A stretch of 64,000 nt of DNA from Desulforapulum autotrophicum (lineage in GTDB: Bacteria; Desulfobacterota; Desulfobacteria; Desulfobacterales; Desulfolunaceae): NCBI GenBank assembly GCA_020723285.1, contig DYJE01000009.1, positions 1-64,000 on the forward strand. Direction: 5' to 3'. This document shows positions 49,543-59,320 of this stretch, in pieces (within the stretch, counting starts at the first letter, position 1; each line of letters begins with the position of its first letter). The notes beneath the pieces are model-generated. The model worked only from the letters and a program-made list of their open reading frames with translations, was not told the origin of the DNA and searched no databases. The translations under genes were made by a program, and so were the position numbers.

Positions 49543-50376
49543 TTACGTGTTCCACACCCTTGGCACCGCCTTGGCCCGTCCCGCAAGGACCGGCCGGACC
49601 ACGGACCAGGCATGAATCAGCCAGCGCCGCACGGGTTCGGCCCCACGGCCAAGACACCGCCCCACGAGAACGCCGGTGGGGAGAAAGGAATAGCCGCAAC
49701 GGAGGTCTTTTTCCTCCGGCAGGGTCCGGCAGGCGTCAAGAACCCCACTGTCAAGTCCGTGCCCTGCGGCCAGGAACGTGGATGCGTAGGCGAAGCCGGC
49801 CATGCCCGGTGCGGAATGGAGCAGCTGATCACCGCCGGTCATCCGGAACCGGTCGCACCAGATCGGGCCTTCACAGGTTTCGATCCGGGTGGTCATGCTG
49901 ATGCGGCCCCGGCCAAACGTTTCCCCCGCTTCCACCCGGCCCATGCAAAACGTCTCGCAACCGATATATGACGCGCCTTGATCCAGGCATACCGTCAGGT
50001 CCAGCGTGGCCTCGGTTCCGTCAAAAAAAATCGTTTCCAGGGGCAGCCATTCCAGCACGCTGTTTTTTTCAAGGGTGAGGGTCACGGTCTGGAACGCCGG
50101 TTTTCCGCCGGACCTGTACCATTTCCCGGCTCCCGGCGTGGTGATCAGGGCCTGGGCGTTTTCGCCGGTCCGGACCGACACGGTGAGGGCATCGCCACCG
50201 GCCACGCCGCCGGGCGGATGAAGAAGTACCGCGTGACTCACGTCCGGGCCTTCGGGGTACAACGCCTTCTGGACCCGCAAGGGACCCCGGTGGGCATTTT
50301 GGGCCAGCACGGTTGTTCCGTTCCTGATTTCAAAACCAAGATTAAGGGACGCGGCCCATGATCCGCGATGATCCAT
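49543..50376 (-). CDS. ureD: Urease accessory protein UreD
   Basis: 277 residues. UreD (UreH) binds apo-urease and, with UreF and UreG, channels nickel to the active site. Family features: RNGTTVLAQNAHRGPLRVQKALYPEG, then LLHPPGGVAGGDALTV, TPGAGKWYRS and WLPLETIFFDG. The ATG at 50376 has AAAGG five bases upstream; a GTG at 50391 overlapping the urtE stop is the alternative. It is the link between the urt and ure gene blocks. Confidence 0.95.
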   Translation of the reverse strand: MDHRGSWAASLNLGFEIRNGTTVLAQNAHRGPLRVQKALYPEGPDVSHAVLLHPPGGVAGGDALTVSVRTGENAQALITTPGAGKWYRSGGKPAFQTVTLTLEKNSVLEWLPLETIFFDGTEATLDLTVCLDQGASYIGCETFCMGRVEAGETFGRGRISMTTRIETCEGPIWCDRFRMTGGDQLLHSAPGMAGFAYASTFLAAGHGLDSGVLDACRTLPEEKDLRCGYSFLPTGVLVGRCLGRGAEPVRRWLIHAWSVVRPVLAGRAKAVPRVWNT

Positions 50377-50387
50377 GAGTGCCTTTC

Positions 50388-51080
50388 TCACACCGATAAA
50401 ATGTCCCGGACTCCGTCAAGGTCCATGTCGGCACCTTTGCCGCGGTGCACCATTTCGCCCCGTTCCATCACCAGATATTCGTCAGCCAGGCTTCGGGCGA
50501 AGTCGTAGTACTGCTCCACCAGGAGAATGGCCATGTCCCCCTCGGCGGAGAGCAGACGGATCGCCCGCTCGATGTCCTTGATGATGGACGGCTGGATGCC
50601 TTCGGTGGGTTCGTCGAGGATCAGAAGCCGGGGCTTCATGGCCAAAGCCCTTCCGATGGCCAGCTGCTGCTGCTGGCCGCCGGAAAGATCTCCCCCCTTT
50701 CGTTTAAGCATGTCTGAAAGAACAGGGAACAGCTCGAAGATCCGCTCGGGGATTTTTTCGTTGCCCGGCTGGGAGGCCATGCCCATGAGCAGGTTTTCGT
50801 AAACCGTGAGCCGGGGGAAGATATCCCGGCCCTGGGGAACATACCCGAGCCCGGCCCTGGCCCTTCGGGGCGTGGTCGCCCGGGTGATGTCGGCGTCCAT
50901 GAACGTCACGGTGCCCGACGCCGCAGGCACAAGACCCATCAGGCATTTGAGAAGGGTGGTCTTGCCCACGCCGTTCCGGCCCAGGATCACCGTCACTTTG
51001 CCGGGCATCGCATCAAAGGAGATATCCCTCAGGATATGACTACCGCCGTAATACTGATTGAGTTTCGAAATCGAAAGCAT
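50388..51080 (-). CDS. urtE: Urea ABC transporter ATP-binding protein UrtE
   Basis: 230 residues, LivF-type ATPase. Walker A GRNGVGKTTLLKC, signature LSGGQQQQLAIGRAL, Walker B LLILDEPTEGIQPSI. The start at 51080 has GGGGAGG upstream; GTG/ATG codons six and three bases earlier are possible. Its start region overlaps the urtD stop. Its stop touches the ureD start region. Confidence 0.94.
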   Translation of the reverse strand: MLSISKLNQYYGGSHILRDISFDAMPGKVTVILGRNGVGKTTLLKCLMGLVPAASGTVTFMDADITRATTPRRARAGLGYVPQGRDIFPRLTVYENLLMGMASQPGNEKIPERIFELFPVLSDMLKRKGGDLSGGQQQQLAIGRALAMKPRLLILDEPTEGIQPSIIKDIERAIRLLSAEGDMAILLVEQYYDFARSLADEYLVMERGEMVHRGKGADMDLDGVRDILSV

Positions 51081-51082
51081 CA

Positions 51083-51919
51083 TCACCTCCCCAGATACAC
51101 GTCAATGACGCGCTGATCGTTTTGAACCTTGTCAAGGGGGCCCTCGGCCAGGACGCTGCCTTCGTGGAGCACCGTGACTTTGCCACCCAGCTTCCGGATG
51201 AAGGCCATGTCGTGCTCCACCACCATCAGGGAGTGTCTTCCTGCAAGGGACAGGAACAGTTCCGCTGTGCGTTCGGTTTCCTCGTCGGTCATTCCCGCCA
51301 CGGGCTCGTCCAGGAGCAGCAGCTTGGGTTCCTGGACCAGCAGCATGCCGATTTCAAGCCACTGCTTCTGGCCGTGAGACAAAAGGCCCGCCGGTCTGCT
51401 TTCCTGACCGTCAAGCCGGATCAGGCGGAGAGTCTGGGCGATCCGGTCAGTGTCCTCGCTGTTCAATTGCGCGAAGAGGGTTTTCCATACCCGTTTATCC
51501 GTTTTAAGGGCCAGCTCCATGTTTTCGAATACGGTGTGGTTTTCGAACACCGTGGGTTTCTGAAATTTCCGTCCCACCCCGGCATGGGCGATTTCAGGTT
51601 CGCTGAGCCGTGTGAGATCCAGGCTCTGGCCCAGAAAGGCGCTGCCCGAATCCGGTCTGCTTTTGCCGGTGATCACATCCATCATGGTGGTTTTTCCGGC
51701 CCCGTTGGGTCCGATGATGCAGCGCAGCTCCCCCACGTCGATGAAGAGGGACAGGTCGTTAAGAGCCTTGAACCCGTCGAAACTCACCGAAATGTGTTCA
51801 AGGTACACGATCACCCGGGTGCTGGTGTCGAGGTCGCCTTCTTTGACCTGATGTCCGAAACTGACGCCCAGGGCGTTTCCCCCTCTGGCGTATCCGGCTC
51901 TGAGGATCGCGGGTGTCAT
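51083..51919 (-). CDS. urtD: Urea ABC transporter ATP-binding protein UrtD
   Basis: 278 residues, LivG-type ATPase. Walker A GPNGAGKTTMMDVI, signature LSHGQKQWLEIGMLL (the H for G change is typical of UrtD), Walker B LLLLDEPVAGMT. The start at 51919 overlaps the urtC stop by four bases; a longer open frame to 52129 is only the urtC shadow. Confidence 0.94.
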   Translation of the reverse strand: MTPAILRAGYARGGNALGVSFGHQVKEGDLDTSTRVIVYLEHISVSFDGFKALNDLSLFIDVGELRCIIGPNGAGKTTMMDVITGKSRPDSGSAFLGQSLDLTRLSEPEIAHAGVGRKFQKPTVFENHTVFENMELALKTDKRVWKTLFAQLNSEDTDRIAQTLRLIRLDGQESRPAGLLSHGQKQWLEIGMLLVQEPKLLLLDEPVAGMTDEETERTAELFLSLAGRHSLMVVEHDMAFIRKLGGKVTVLHEGSVLAEGPLDKVQNDQRVIDVYLGR

Positions 51920-53076
51920 GATGCACCGCCTTTTGTCAGGGTTTTTATTTTTTTGAAGAGCCCGACCACGCCATGGGGCAAAAGGAGGGTGACGATGACG
52001 AAAACGGCTCCAAGGAAAAACAGCCAGTATTCGGGGAACGACACGGTGAACCAGCTTTTGGCGAGGTTCACGAGAAAAGCGCCGACCACGGGGCCGATAA
52101 GGGTACCCCGGCCGCCCACGGCCACCCACACCACCATTTCGATGGAATTCGACGGACTCATTTCGCCGGGGTTGATGATGCCCACCTGGGGCACGTACAA
52201 GGCACCGGCCACAGCGCAGATCACGGCGGAAAGGGTCCAGATGAACAGTTTGTAATACAGCGGGTTGTAGCCGATGAACATCAGCCGGGATTCGGCGTCG
52301 CGGATGGCGGTGAGGATTCGTCCGAATTTCGAGGCTGTGAGGCGTCTGGCAAGGTACAGCGTGCCAAGGAGAAGGGCCCCGGACAGGGCGAACAGAACGA
52401 TGCGGGTTCCCGGTGCCGTGATGGAACAGCCGAGGATCCGTTTGAAATCCGTGAAGCCGTTGTTGCCGCCGAAGCCTGTTTCATTTCGAAAAAAAAGAAG
52501 CATGAACGCCACGGTCATGGCCTGGGTGATGATGGAAAAGTAAACCCCTTTGATCCGTGACCGGAAGGCGAAATATCCGAAAACCAGAGCAAGGAGACCG
52601 GGGACGGCCACCACGAGAAACACGGCCCAGAGGATATGGCCGGTGCCCAGCCAGTACCAGGGCAGTTCCTTCCAGTCCAGGAACACCATGAAATCGGGGA
52701 GATGGCTGTGATAGCTTCCGTCAAGGCCGATGCCACGCATCAGGTACATGCCGAAGGCGTAGCCGCCCAGGGCGAAGAAAACCCCATGCCCCAGAGACAG
52801 GATGCCGGTGTAGCCCCAGACCAGGTCCAGAGCCACGGCCACCGCGGCATAGCAGAGGATTTTACCCAGGAGGGTCACCAGGTAATCCGACGCGTGAAGC
52901 CCGTGGCTTTCAGGAACAGCCAGATGGGCCAGGGGGATCAGTACGAAAACAAGCCCGGCGTAGATTCCTGTGGCGGCTCGGATCGTCTGTCCATGGATGT
53001 GTGAAGGGGGCGCGGAGGCTTGAGTGTCAGCGACTTCGGCCTCTTCGGCTGCCAATAAAGATTCGGTGTGTGTCAT
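51916..53076 (-). CDS. urtC: Urea ABC transporter permease UrtC
   Basis: 386 residues, LivM-type permease with about nine to ten membrane segments (GILSLGHGVFFALGGYAFGMYLM is the conserved central motif). The hydrophilic first 30 residues are specific to this protein. ATG overlaps the urtB stop by four bases; the apparent extension to 53493 is not coding. Confidence 0.93.
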   Translation of the reverse strand: MTHTESLLAAEEAEVADTQASAPPSHIHGQTIRAATGIYAGLVFVLIPLAHLAVPESHGLHASDYLVTLLGKILCYAAVAVALDLVWGYTGILSLGHGVFFALGGYAFGMYLMRGIGLDGSYHSHLPDFMVFLDWKELPWYWLGTGHILWAVFLVVAVPGLLALVFGYFAFRSRIKGVYFSIITQAMTVAFMLLFFRNETGFGGNNGFTDFKRILGCSITAPGTRIVLFALSGALLLGTLYLARRLTASKFGRILTAIRDAESRLMFIGYNPLYYKLFIWTLSAVICAVAGALYVPQVGIINPGEMSPSNSIEMVVWVAVGGRGTLIGPVVGAFLVNLAKSWFTVSFPEYWLFFLGAVFVIVTLLLPHGVVGLFKKIKTLTKGGAS

Positions 53077-54695
53077 GATCCGCTCTCCACGGTCCGGCCT
53101 TTCAGGGCGAACATGCCCTGGGGCCTTTTTTGAATGAACACGATAACAAAGACAAGGACCAGGATTTTTGCGATCACCGCGCCGGCCCAGCCTTCCAGGA
53201 ATTTGCTCACCACGCCGAGGCCCAGTGCGGCCCATACGGCACCGGCCAGCTGCCCCACGCCTCCCAGAACCACCACCATGAACGAGTCGATGATGTAATT
53301 CTGGCCCATGTCCGGGCCCACGTTGGACACCTGGGAAAGGGCCACTCCCCCTATGCCTGCGATTCCGGCACCCAGTCCGAAGGCCAGGGTGTCCACGCGG
53401 CCGGTGAGAACCCCCACGCATCCGCTCATGGCCCTGTTCTGGGTCACGGCACGGACGAAAAGTCCCAGCCGGGTGAGGTTCAATATGGCCCACATGGCGG
53501 CCAGGACCGCGATGGAAAATCCGATGATGACTATGCGGTTCCAGGGCAGGATCAGGTTGGGAAGCACGGCCACGCCGCCGGACATCCAGGCCGGGTTCGC
53601 CACTTCCACGTTCTGTGCGCCGAAAAGGGTTCGGACGGCCTGGATCAGGATCAGGGACAGTCCCCAGGTGGCCAGCAGGGTTTCAAGGGGACGGCCGTAA
53701 AGGAAACGGATCACCGTCCGTTCAAGGATCATGCCCGTCAGCGCCGCTGCGAGAAATCCCGCCGGAAGGGCTGCCAGCAGGTAGGCGTCCTGGTATTCCG
53801 GGAAACGGCTTCTGAAAACACTCTGGACCGCGAAGGCGGCATAGGCCCCGATCATTAGAAATTCACCGTGGGCCATGTTGATGACGCCCATGACACCATA
53901 GGTGATGGCAAGCCCCATGGCCGTGAGCAGAAGGAGGGAGCCCAGGGAGAGTCCCGTGAAAATCTGGCCGAGTGTGTCACCGACGGCCAGCTGTCGGTCG
54001 ATGGATCGCAGGGATTCGGCGGCGGCGGCCTGGACGTCGGGGTCCGGCTCCATGAAATCATCGCCGTTTTTGAGCAGCAGGCCGGCAAGGAGCTGCCGTG
54101 TGGACGGCGTGGGATTGTCGGCAAGGGCCCGTGCCGCTTTGATGCGCAGCGTCGGATCGCTGGCGGCAAGGAGGATTTTGTTTCGGGCCACATGAAGTTT
54201 GACGGTGATTTCGGAGTCCTTTTCGGCGGAAAGAGCTTTTTCGATGATGGAAAGGCTTTCCGGCGCAGGGTTTTCTGAGAGATCGGCGGCGGACGTCATC
54301 CGTGCGTCCCTGTCTTTGGAGAAAAGGTTCAAGGCCGACAGGCATTCGGCGATTTTCGAACGGACACGGTTGTTCACCGTGATGGCCTCCGGATTATCAG
54401 GGGCCGGATCGAGGGTTTCCCCGCTCACCGCATCGGTGGCTGTATCCCCGTCCATGATCACCAGCCGTCCATCCGCAATGGAAAGGGAGTCATCCGCCAT
54501 GGCTGTGAGCACGGGAAGGGCCTGGTCCGGCATGTCCCGGACAAGCCGGTTGATGGCTTCGATCTTGGCGTCGGAATCTTCTCCCGCCAGGGTTTCGATG
54601 ATGCCCGGACTCACGGCCCGTCCTGACCATGCGGGGCCCGTTGTTCCGAGAAGCGCTGCGGCCAGCAGGAAGAAAGAGAACATCCGTTTGATCAT
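53073..54695 (-). CDS. urtB: Urea ABC transporter permease UrtB
   Basis: 540 residues. A signal peptide (MFSFFLLAAALLGTTGPAWS) and about 200 residues of helical repeats precede the LivH-type permease, which begins near GLSLGSLLLLTAMGLAITYGVMGVINMAHGEFLMIGAYAA. This exported N-terminal domain is normal for UrtB. The start at 54695 follows GGAG. Two large hairpins separate it from urtA. Confidence 0.93.
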   Translation of the reverse strand: MIKRMFSFFLLAAALLGTTGPAWSGRAVSPGIIETLAGEDSDAKIEAINRLVRDMPDQALPVLTAMADDSLSIADGRLVIMDGDTATDAVSGETLDPAPDNPEAITVNNRVRSKIAECLSALNLFSKDRDARMTSAADLSENPAPESLSIIEKALSAEKDSEITVKLHVARNKILLAASDPTLRIKAARALADNPTPSTRQLLAGLLLKNGDDFMEPDPDVQAAAAESLRSIDRQLAVGDTLGQIFTGLSLGSLLLLTAMGLAITYGVMGVINMAHGEFLMIGAYAAFAVQSVFRSRFPEYQDAYLLAALPAGFLAAALTGMILERTVIRFLYGRPLETLLATWGLSLILIQAVRTLFGAQNVEVANPAWMSGGVAVLPNLILPWNRIVIIGFSIAVLAAMWAILNLTRLGLFVRAVTQNRAMSGCVGVLTGRVDTLAFGLGAGIAGIGGVALSQVSNVGPDMGQNYIIDSFMVVVLGGVGQLAGAVWAALGLGVVSKFLEGWAGAVIAKILVLVFVIVFIQKRPQGMFALKGRTVESGS

Positions 54696-54764
54696 GGTTT
54701 TTCTCCAGACTGTTGATATGAACGTGACATGGCGAAACGAACACCATCGTTCATCATTCGTTGT

Positions 54765-54789
54765 GGCCACCCTCGTCAGCAGGGTGGCC
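54765..54789 (-). other. Hairpin in the urtA-urtB spacer, proximal to urtB
   Basis: Perfect 9-bp stem (54765-54773 with 54781-54789), 7-base loop, no T-run. Together with the next hairpin it fills the spacer between urtA and urtB. Confidence 0.6.
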
Positions 54790-54804
54790 CATGGCCGTTA
54801 TTTG

Positions 54805-54836
54805 GTCTTCGCCTCCCGGAGCCGGGAGGCGAAGAC
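54805..54836 (-). other. Long hairpin directly after urtA
   Basis: Perfect 15-bp stem (54805-54819 with 54822-54836), with only two unpaired bases between the arms, starting seven bases after the urtA stop. No T-run follows. Such structures after the binding-protein gene of ABC transporter operons protect the upstream mRNA and lower expression of downstream genes. Confidence 0.75.
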
Positions 54837-54843
54837 ACGGTTT

Positions 54844-56097
54844 CTACATGGGCTCATCTTTTTTTGAACTGTTGCCCGGGATGAACGGGCTCCAGGGCTG
54901 GGCCTTGACGGGACCGGATGTTTTCCAGACCACGTTGAACTGGCCGTCGGCTCTCACTTCGCCGATGAACACGGGTTTGTGGAGGTGGTGGTTTTTCTTG
55001 TCCATGGTCACGGTGAAGCCGGAAGGCGCTTTCACGGTCTGGCCGGCCATGGCGGCGATGACCTTGTCCACGTCGGTGCTTTTGGCTTTTTCAACGGCCT
55101 GTTTCCACATGTGGATGCCGATATAGGTCGCTTCCATGGGGTCGTTGGTCACCACTTTGGCGGCGTTGGGCAGTTTCTGTTTTTTTGCCCAGGCTTTGTA
55201 CATGCTGATGAAGGCGGTGTTCTGGGGATTCTTGACGGACATGAAGTAGTTCCATGCCGCCAGGTGACCCACCAGGGGTTTGGTGTCCACGCCGCGAAGT
55301 TCCTCTTCACCCACAGAGAAGGCCACCACCGGCACGTCGGTGGCTTTGAGGCCCGCGTTGCCCAGCTCTTTGTAGAAGGGGACGTTGGAATCGCCGTTGA
55401 TGGTGGAGATCACGCAGGTTCTTTTGCCTGTCCCGGCGAATTTTTTGATTTTGGCGATGATGGTCTGGTAATCGCTGTGGCCGAAGGGGGTGTACTCTTC
55501 CATGATGTCCGCTTCAGCCACGCCTTTGGATTTCAGGAAAGCCCGGAGGATTTTGTTGGTGGTCCGGGGGTAGACGTAGTCGGTTCCCAGGAGCACGAAA
55601 CGTTTGGCGGTACCGCCGTCCTTGCTCATCAGGTATTCCACGGCCGGAATGGCCTGCTGGTTGGGGGCAGCGCCGGTGTAGAACACGTTTTTCTCCAGTT
55701 CTTCACCCTCGTACTGGACCGGGTAGAACAGAAGTCCGTTCAGTTCCTTGAAGACCGGCAGCACGGATTTCCGGGACACGGATGTCCAGCAGCCGAACAC
55801 CACGGCCACCTTGTCCTTGCTTAGAAGCTGGCGGGATTTTTCGGCGAACAGGGGCCAGTTGGAGGCGGGGTCCACCACCACCGGCTCCAGTTTTTTACCC
55901 ATGACGCCGCCTTTGGCGTTGATGTCGGCGATGGTCATCAGAGCCGTTTCCTTGAGGGCTGTTTCGGAAATGGCCATGGTTCCGGACAGGGAATGGAGAA
56001 TTCCCACCTTGATGGTGTCTGCGGCATGGGTTGTGACGGAGAAGACGGTTATCACCGCCAGGGACAAGAGAAGGCTTTTCAACGTTCGTTTTGGCAT
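54844..56097 (-). CDS. urtA: Urea ABC transporter substrate-binding protein UrtA
   Basis: 417 residues. Signal peptide MPKRTLKSLLLSLAVITVFSVTTHAADTIKVGILHSLSGTMAISETALKE; the mature fold is a type I periplasmic binding protein (Leu/Ile/Val-binding family, UrtA branch). It captures urea in the periplasm. AAAGGA lies before the ATG. First gene of the island; the 257-base region upstream is AT-rich and carries a sigma-54-like site. Confidence 0.95.
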   Translation of the reverse strand: MPKRTLKSLLLSLAVITVFSVTTHAADTIKVGILHSLSGTMAISETALKETALMTIADINAKGGVMGKKLEPVVVDPASNWPLFAEKSRQLLSKDKVAVVFGCWTSVSRKSVLPVFKELNGLLFYPVQYEGEELEKNVFYTGAAPNQQAIPAVEYLMSKDGGTAKRFVLLGTDYVYPRTTNKILRAFLKSKGVAEADIMEEYTPFGHSDYQTIIAKIKKFAGTGKRTCVISTINGDSNVPFYKELGNAGLKATDVPVVAFSVGEEELRGVDTKPLVGHLAAWNYFMSVKNPQNTAFISMYKAWAKKQKLPNAAKVVTNDPMEATYIGIHMWKQAVEKAKSTDVDKVIAAMAGQTVKAPSGFTVTMDKKNHHLHKPVFIGEVRADGQFNVVWKTSGPVKAQPWSPFIPGNSSKKDEPM

Positions 56098-56182
56098 GTC
56101 TGGATTCCTTTCGAAAATGGGTTATGGTGCAAGCCCGCAATGGCCGGGCAGTCTACCGTTCATTTTTTTTGTTTCATGAATT

Positions 56183-56198
56183 ATCAAATGGTGTGCCA
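56183..56198 (-). promoter_or_regulatory. Sigma-54-like promoter of the urea island
   Basis: On the minus strand: TGGCAC, five bases, TTGAT. The -24 half is perfect; the -12 half has GA in place of GC, with the correct ten-base spacing between GG and GA. Transcription would start about 75 bases before urtA. Nitrogen control through NtrC is a natural inference, but I found no NtrC site. Confidence 0.5.
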
Positions 56199-56354
56199 TA
56201 GTGGTCATTAAAGTAAAATCTATTTAATAATGAGATATAACAATACTATAAATTATATATTAATTGATTTAAAATAATTCAAAGCGATTAGCGATTTTCA
56301 TAAATGTAATGTCAAAAACGGATAATTTCATTAATGTAGATTGTTGATGGTTTA

Positions 56355-59075
56355 TTACCGGGATTGATGATCGAGGGTCATGCGGATTCTGGCGGCCAGA
56401 TCTTTCAGGGCAAAGGGTTTCTGGATGAAATTCACGCCCTGGTCAAGAACGCCGTGGTGGGCAATGACGTCGGCGGTGTAGCCGGACATGAACAGGCACT
56501 TAAGGCCAGGATGTGTTTTGAGCAGCTGGGCGGCCAGATCCCTTCCGTTCATTTCGGGCATGACCACATCGGTGAGGAGCAGGTGGAATCCCTCGGTTTG
56601 GTTTTTTATTAGGTCCAGGGCTTCACTGGGCCGGCTTGCGCTAAAGACCTTGTAGCCGAGATACTCCAGCATCATCACGGTCATTTCACGGATCATGGAT
56701 TCATCCTCCACCAGCAGAACCGTCTCCGCCCCGCCGTTTGTTTTTCCGGCCTCTTCATCGGCTGTTTTGTCCGATGGCCCCAGGTGCGCAGGAAAAAAAA
56801 TCTTGAACAGGGAGCCCAGGCCGGGTTCGCTGTACACATCGATGAAGCCGTTGTTCTGGACGACGATGCCGTAAACCGTGGCAAGACCCAAACCGGTTCC
56901 AAGGCCGTTTCGCTTGGTGGTGAAAAAAGGCTCGAAAAGTTTTTCCTGGACGTCCTTGTCCATGCCGCAGCCGTTGTCGCTCACGGACAGAACCACGTAT
57001 TGACCGGCAGGAATGCCCATGATGCAGGCGCTCTGGGCTTCATCGATGTCCGCCGTGTCCGTTTCAATGGTGACTTTGCCCACGCTTTCGATGGCGTCAC
57101 GGGCGTTGACGCAGAGGTTGGCGAGAATCTGGTCGAGCTGGCTGGGGTCCATTTTCACCTTGGGGAGATTGGCAGTCGGCAGCCAGGCCAGATCGATGTC
57201 TTCTCCAATCAGACGCTGAAGCATCTTGAGCATGCTTTCCACCATGGTGTTCAGATCGATGATTTTCGGGGCCACGGTCTGTTTTCGGGCAAAGGCCAGA
57301 AGCTGACGGGTGAGGTCAGAGGATCGTTCGGCGGCCTTCCGGATTTCAGTCAGATCACGATAGAGGGGATGGCCGGGCTCGGCGTGCATGAGGCCGATCT
57401 CCGTCCGCCCAAGGATGACGCCCAGCATGTTGTTGAAGTCATGGGCCACGCCGCCTGCGAGTCTGCCCACGGAATCCAGTTTCTGGACCTGATTCAGCTG
57501 ATTCTGGAGCCGTTCACGCTCCTCTTCGGTCTGTCTGCGTTCGGTGATGTCACGGACGATGCCCCGGAATCCCGACGGTTGATCGTCTTTGTCTTTGAGA
57601 AGGGACGCCGACAGTTCGAAGGTCCTTTTTGCACCGTCTTCCTGATTGATCTCCCATTCGAAGCTTTGCAAAGGAAAGCCGGTGCGGAACATGCGGTTGT
57701 AGGCGTCGTAGATTTTTCCGGCAATGTCCTGCTCCGGCGTGCATGCTTCAGAATCCGTGTTCAAGCGCCCGTTTCGGGTGTATCCGAAAATTCGCTGGAA
57801 AGCTTCGTTGTAGAAGGTCAGTTTGCCCTCAAGGTCCACTTCAAGATAGCCCACTTCCATATCATCCAGTATGGTCCGGAACCGTTCTTCGCTTTTCTTA
57901 AGGGAATCTTCGGCCAGAACCCTGTCATTGATGTCGTGAACGGAAATGATCCCCGCCGGTTTTCCGCCAAGGAGGGTGGTGGCACCGGACAGATAGAGCC
58001 ATTTGACCTGGCCTGCTTTGGTGATGATCTTGAATTCGTAGCGGGTTACGGCATCCTGGTTCCTCTGCCGCCTCATGCCCCTTTCCCGGATCATGGCCTT
58101 GTCGTCTGGATGGACGATGTCCCAGAAGTCCATGGACCGGAATTCCTCCATGGAGAATCCGGTGATTTCCGTGGCGGCGTTGTTGACATACACCCATTTG
58201 TTGTTCTGATACAGCATGATGGCCGCAGGAGAGGATTCGGTGAGAATGCGGAATTTTTCCTCGCTTTCCTTGAGGTCCTGTTCCATTTTCTTTCTTTGGG
58301 AGATGTCTCGCAGGGAACCGGCGACGCCGCAGATGCGGCCGTCCGGATCTCTGACAAGATGGGCTGCCAGCGAAACCCAGGACTTTGTTCCGTCTTTTTT
58401 GACAAGCCGGAGTTCATAATCTTTCAAAAACCCTTGTTCAAGCACGGCTTTGAGAAGAAGCTGCCGGGTGTCCGGATCGTCGTAGACTTTAGTCACGGGC
58501 TGGCCGACGATCTCATCCGGGGTCCAGCCTGAAAGCCGGAATACAGACGGCGAAATCATGGTGACGATGCCTTCAGGATCGGTCTGGTAGTGGATGTCGT
58601 CAAAGGTTTCGAAAATGGCTTTCAGGCTGTTTTCACGGCCCAGAAGCTCTCTGTTGCGGTTTTCAAGATTCGTGTTCGCACAAAGGAGGTGTTTCTCTTT
58701 GAGAGCCCGGGAGCAGCGATTCACAAGATAGGCCGGGTCAACAGGTTTTCTCAGGCAGTCCGCAGCCCCCTTCTGAACGAAAGCCAGGGAATGATCCGGT
58801 AATCGTGGGTCTGTCAGGAGCACAAGGACACAGTCGGGATCAGCCTCCTTGAAATCGGCCATGAGTTTTTCTGTTGACGGCGAGTCCCCGGTGTCGTCGA
58901 TGACAACAATGGGACCGGGTATTTTGGGGTGTAAATGGAGGGCCTCTTCCGGGGAACGGGCGAGATACACCGAATACCCGGCGGTCTGAAATGCCTGCCG
59001 GAAATCCATGGAACCATCGTCATCGCCGAGAACGATCAGGACACAGGGAAAATTCAGCTCACCCTCACTCACCAC
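56355..59075 (-). CDS. Multi-PAS hybrid histidine kinase, REC-PAS3-HK-REC
   Basis: 906 residues. Receiver-like domain (1-125), then three PAS domains each followed by a PAC motif (about 145-265, 275-395, 400-520), HisKA with [16 protein letters not shown], an HATPase ([35 protein letters not shown]) and a receiver (Asp in [12 protein letters not shown]). Cytoplasmic. GTG start with TGGAGG four bases upstream; a second GTG follows at once. Signals of the PAS domains are unknown. It lies next to a PAS-LuxR gene on the same strand that could be its output. Confidence 0.9.
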   Translation of the reverse strand: MVSEGELNFPCVLIVLGDDDGSMDFRQAFQTAGYSVYLARSPEEALHLHPKIPGPIVVIDDTGDSPSTEKLMADFKEADPDCVLVLLTDPRLPDHSLAFVQKGAADCLRKPVDPAYLVNRCSRALKEKHLLCANTNLENRNRELLGRENSLKAIFETFDDIHYQTDPEGIVTMISPSVFRLSGWTPDEIVGQPVTKVYDDPDTRQLLLKAVLEQGFLKDYELRLVKKDGTKSWVSLAAHLVRDPDGRICGVAGSLRDISQRKKMEQDLKESEEKFRILTESSPAAIMLYQNNKWVYVNNAATEITGFSMEEFRSMDFWDIVHPDDKAMIRERGMRRQRNQDAVTRYEFKIITKAGQVKWLYLSGATTLLGGKPAGIISVHDINDRVLAEDSLKKSEERFRTILDDMEVGYLEVDLEGKLTFYNEAFQRIFGYTRNGRLNTDSEACTPEQDIAGKIYDAYNRMFRTGFPLQSFEWEINQEDGAKRTFELSASLLKDKDDQPSGFRGIVRDITERRQTEEERERLQNQLNQVQKLDSVGRLAGGVAHDFNNMLGVILGRTEIGLMHAEPGHPLYRDLTEIRKAAERSSDLTRQLLAFARKQTVAPKIIDLNTMVESMLKMLQRLIGEDIDLAWLPTANLPKVKMDPSQLDQILANLCVNARDAIESVGKVTIETDTADIDEAQSACIMGIPAGQYVVLSVSDNGCGMDKDVQEKLFEPFFTTKRNGLGTGLGLATVYGIVVQNNGFIDVYSEPGLGSLFKIFFPAHLGPSDKTADEEAGKTNGGAETVLLVEDESMIREMTVMMLEYLGYKVFSASRPSEALDLIKNQTEGFHLLLTDVVMPEMNGRDLAAQLLKTHPGLKCLFMSGYTADVIAHHGVLDQGVNFIQKPFALKDLAARIRMTLDHQSR

Positions 59076-59320
59076 GAAACCTCCAGGTTTGAGATGTGAA
59101 AATCTTCTAGTTTTCTATGGTAATCCGGGTTTTCCAGGGATAGATATGAACTGAACAAGAAACGATACCGGTGCAAGCCCCAATTGCAGACGGCGTGTGA
59201 CGGACTCGAAGAACATCACGAACAATTTCTTGAACATTACATTGAAAATATTATACTCAATGAACAGTGTTATGCAACCGAATTATCAAAACCCGTTGTT
59301 TTAAAGAGAGCCATCGAAGT

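Noticed and set aside
56784-58532. Long open frame (582 codons) on the strand opposite the multi-PAS kinase
   Set aside because: Composition is His/Phe/Gly-rich without any domain, and it mirrors a well-supported kinase gene. It is a by-product of GC-biased codon third positions.
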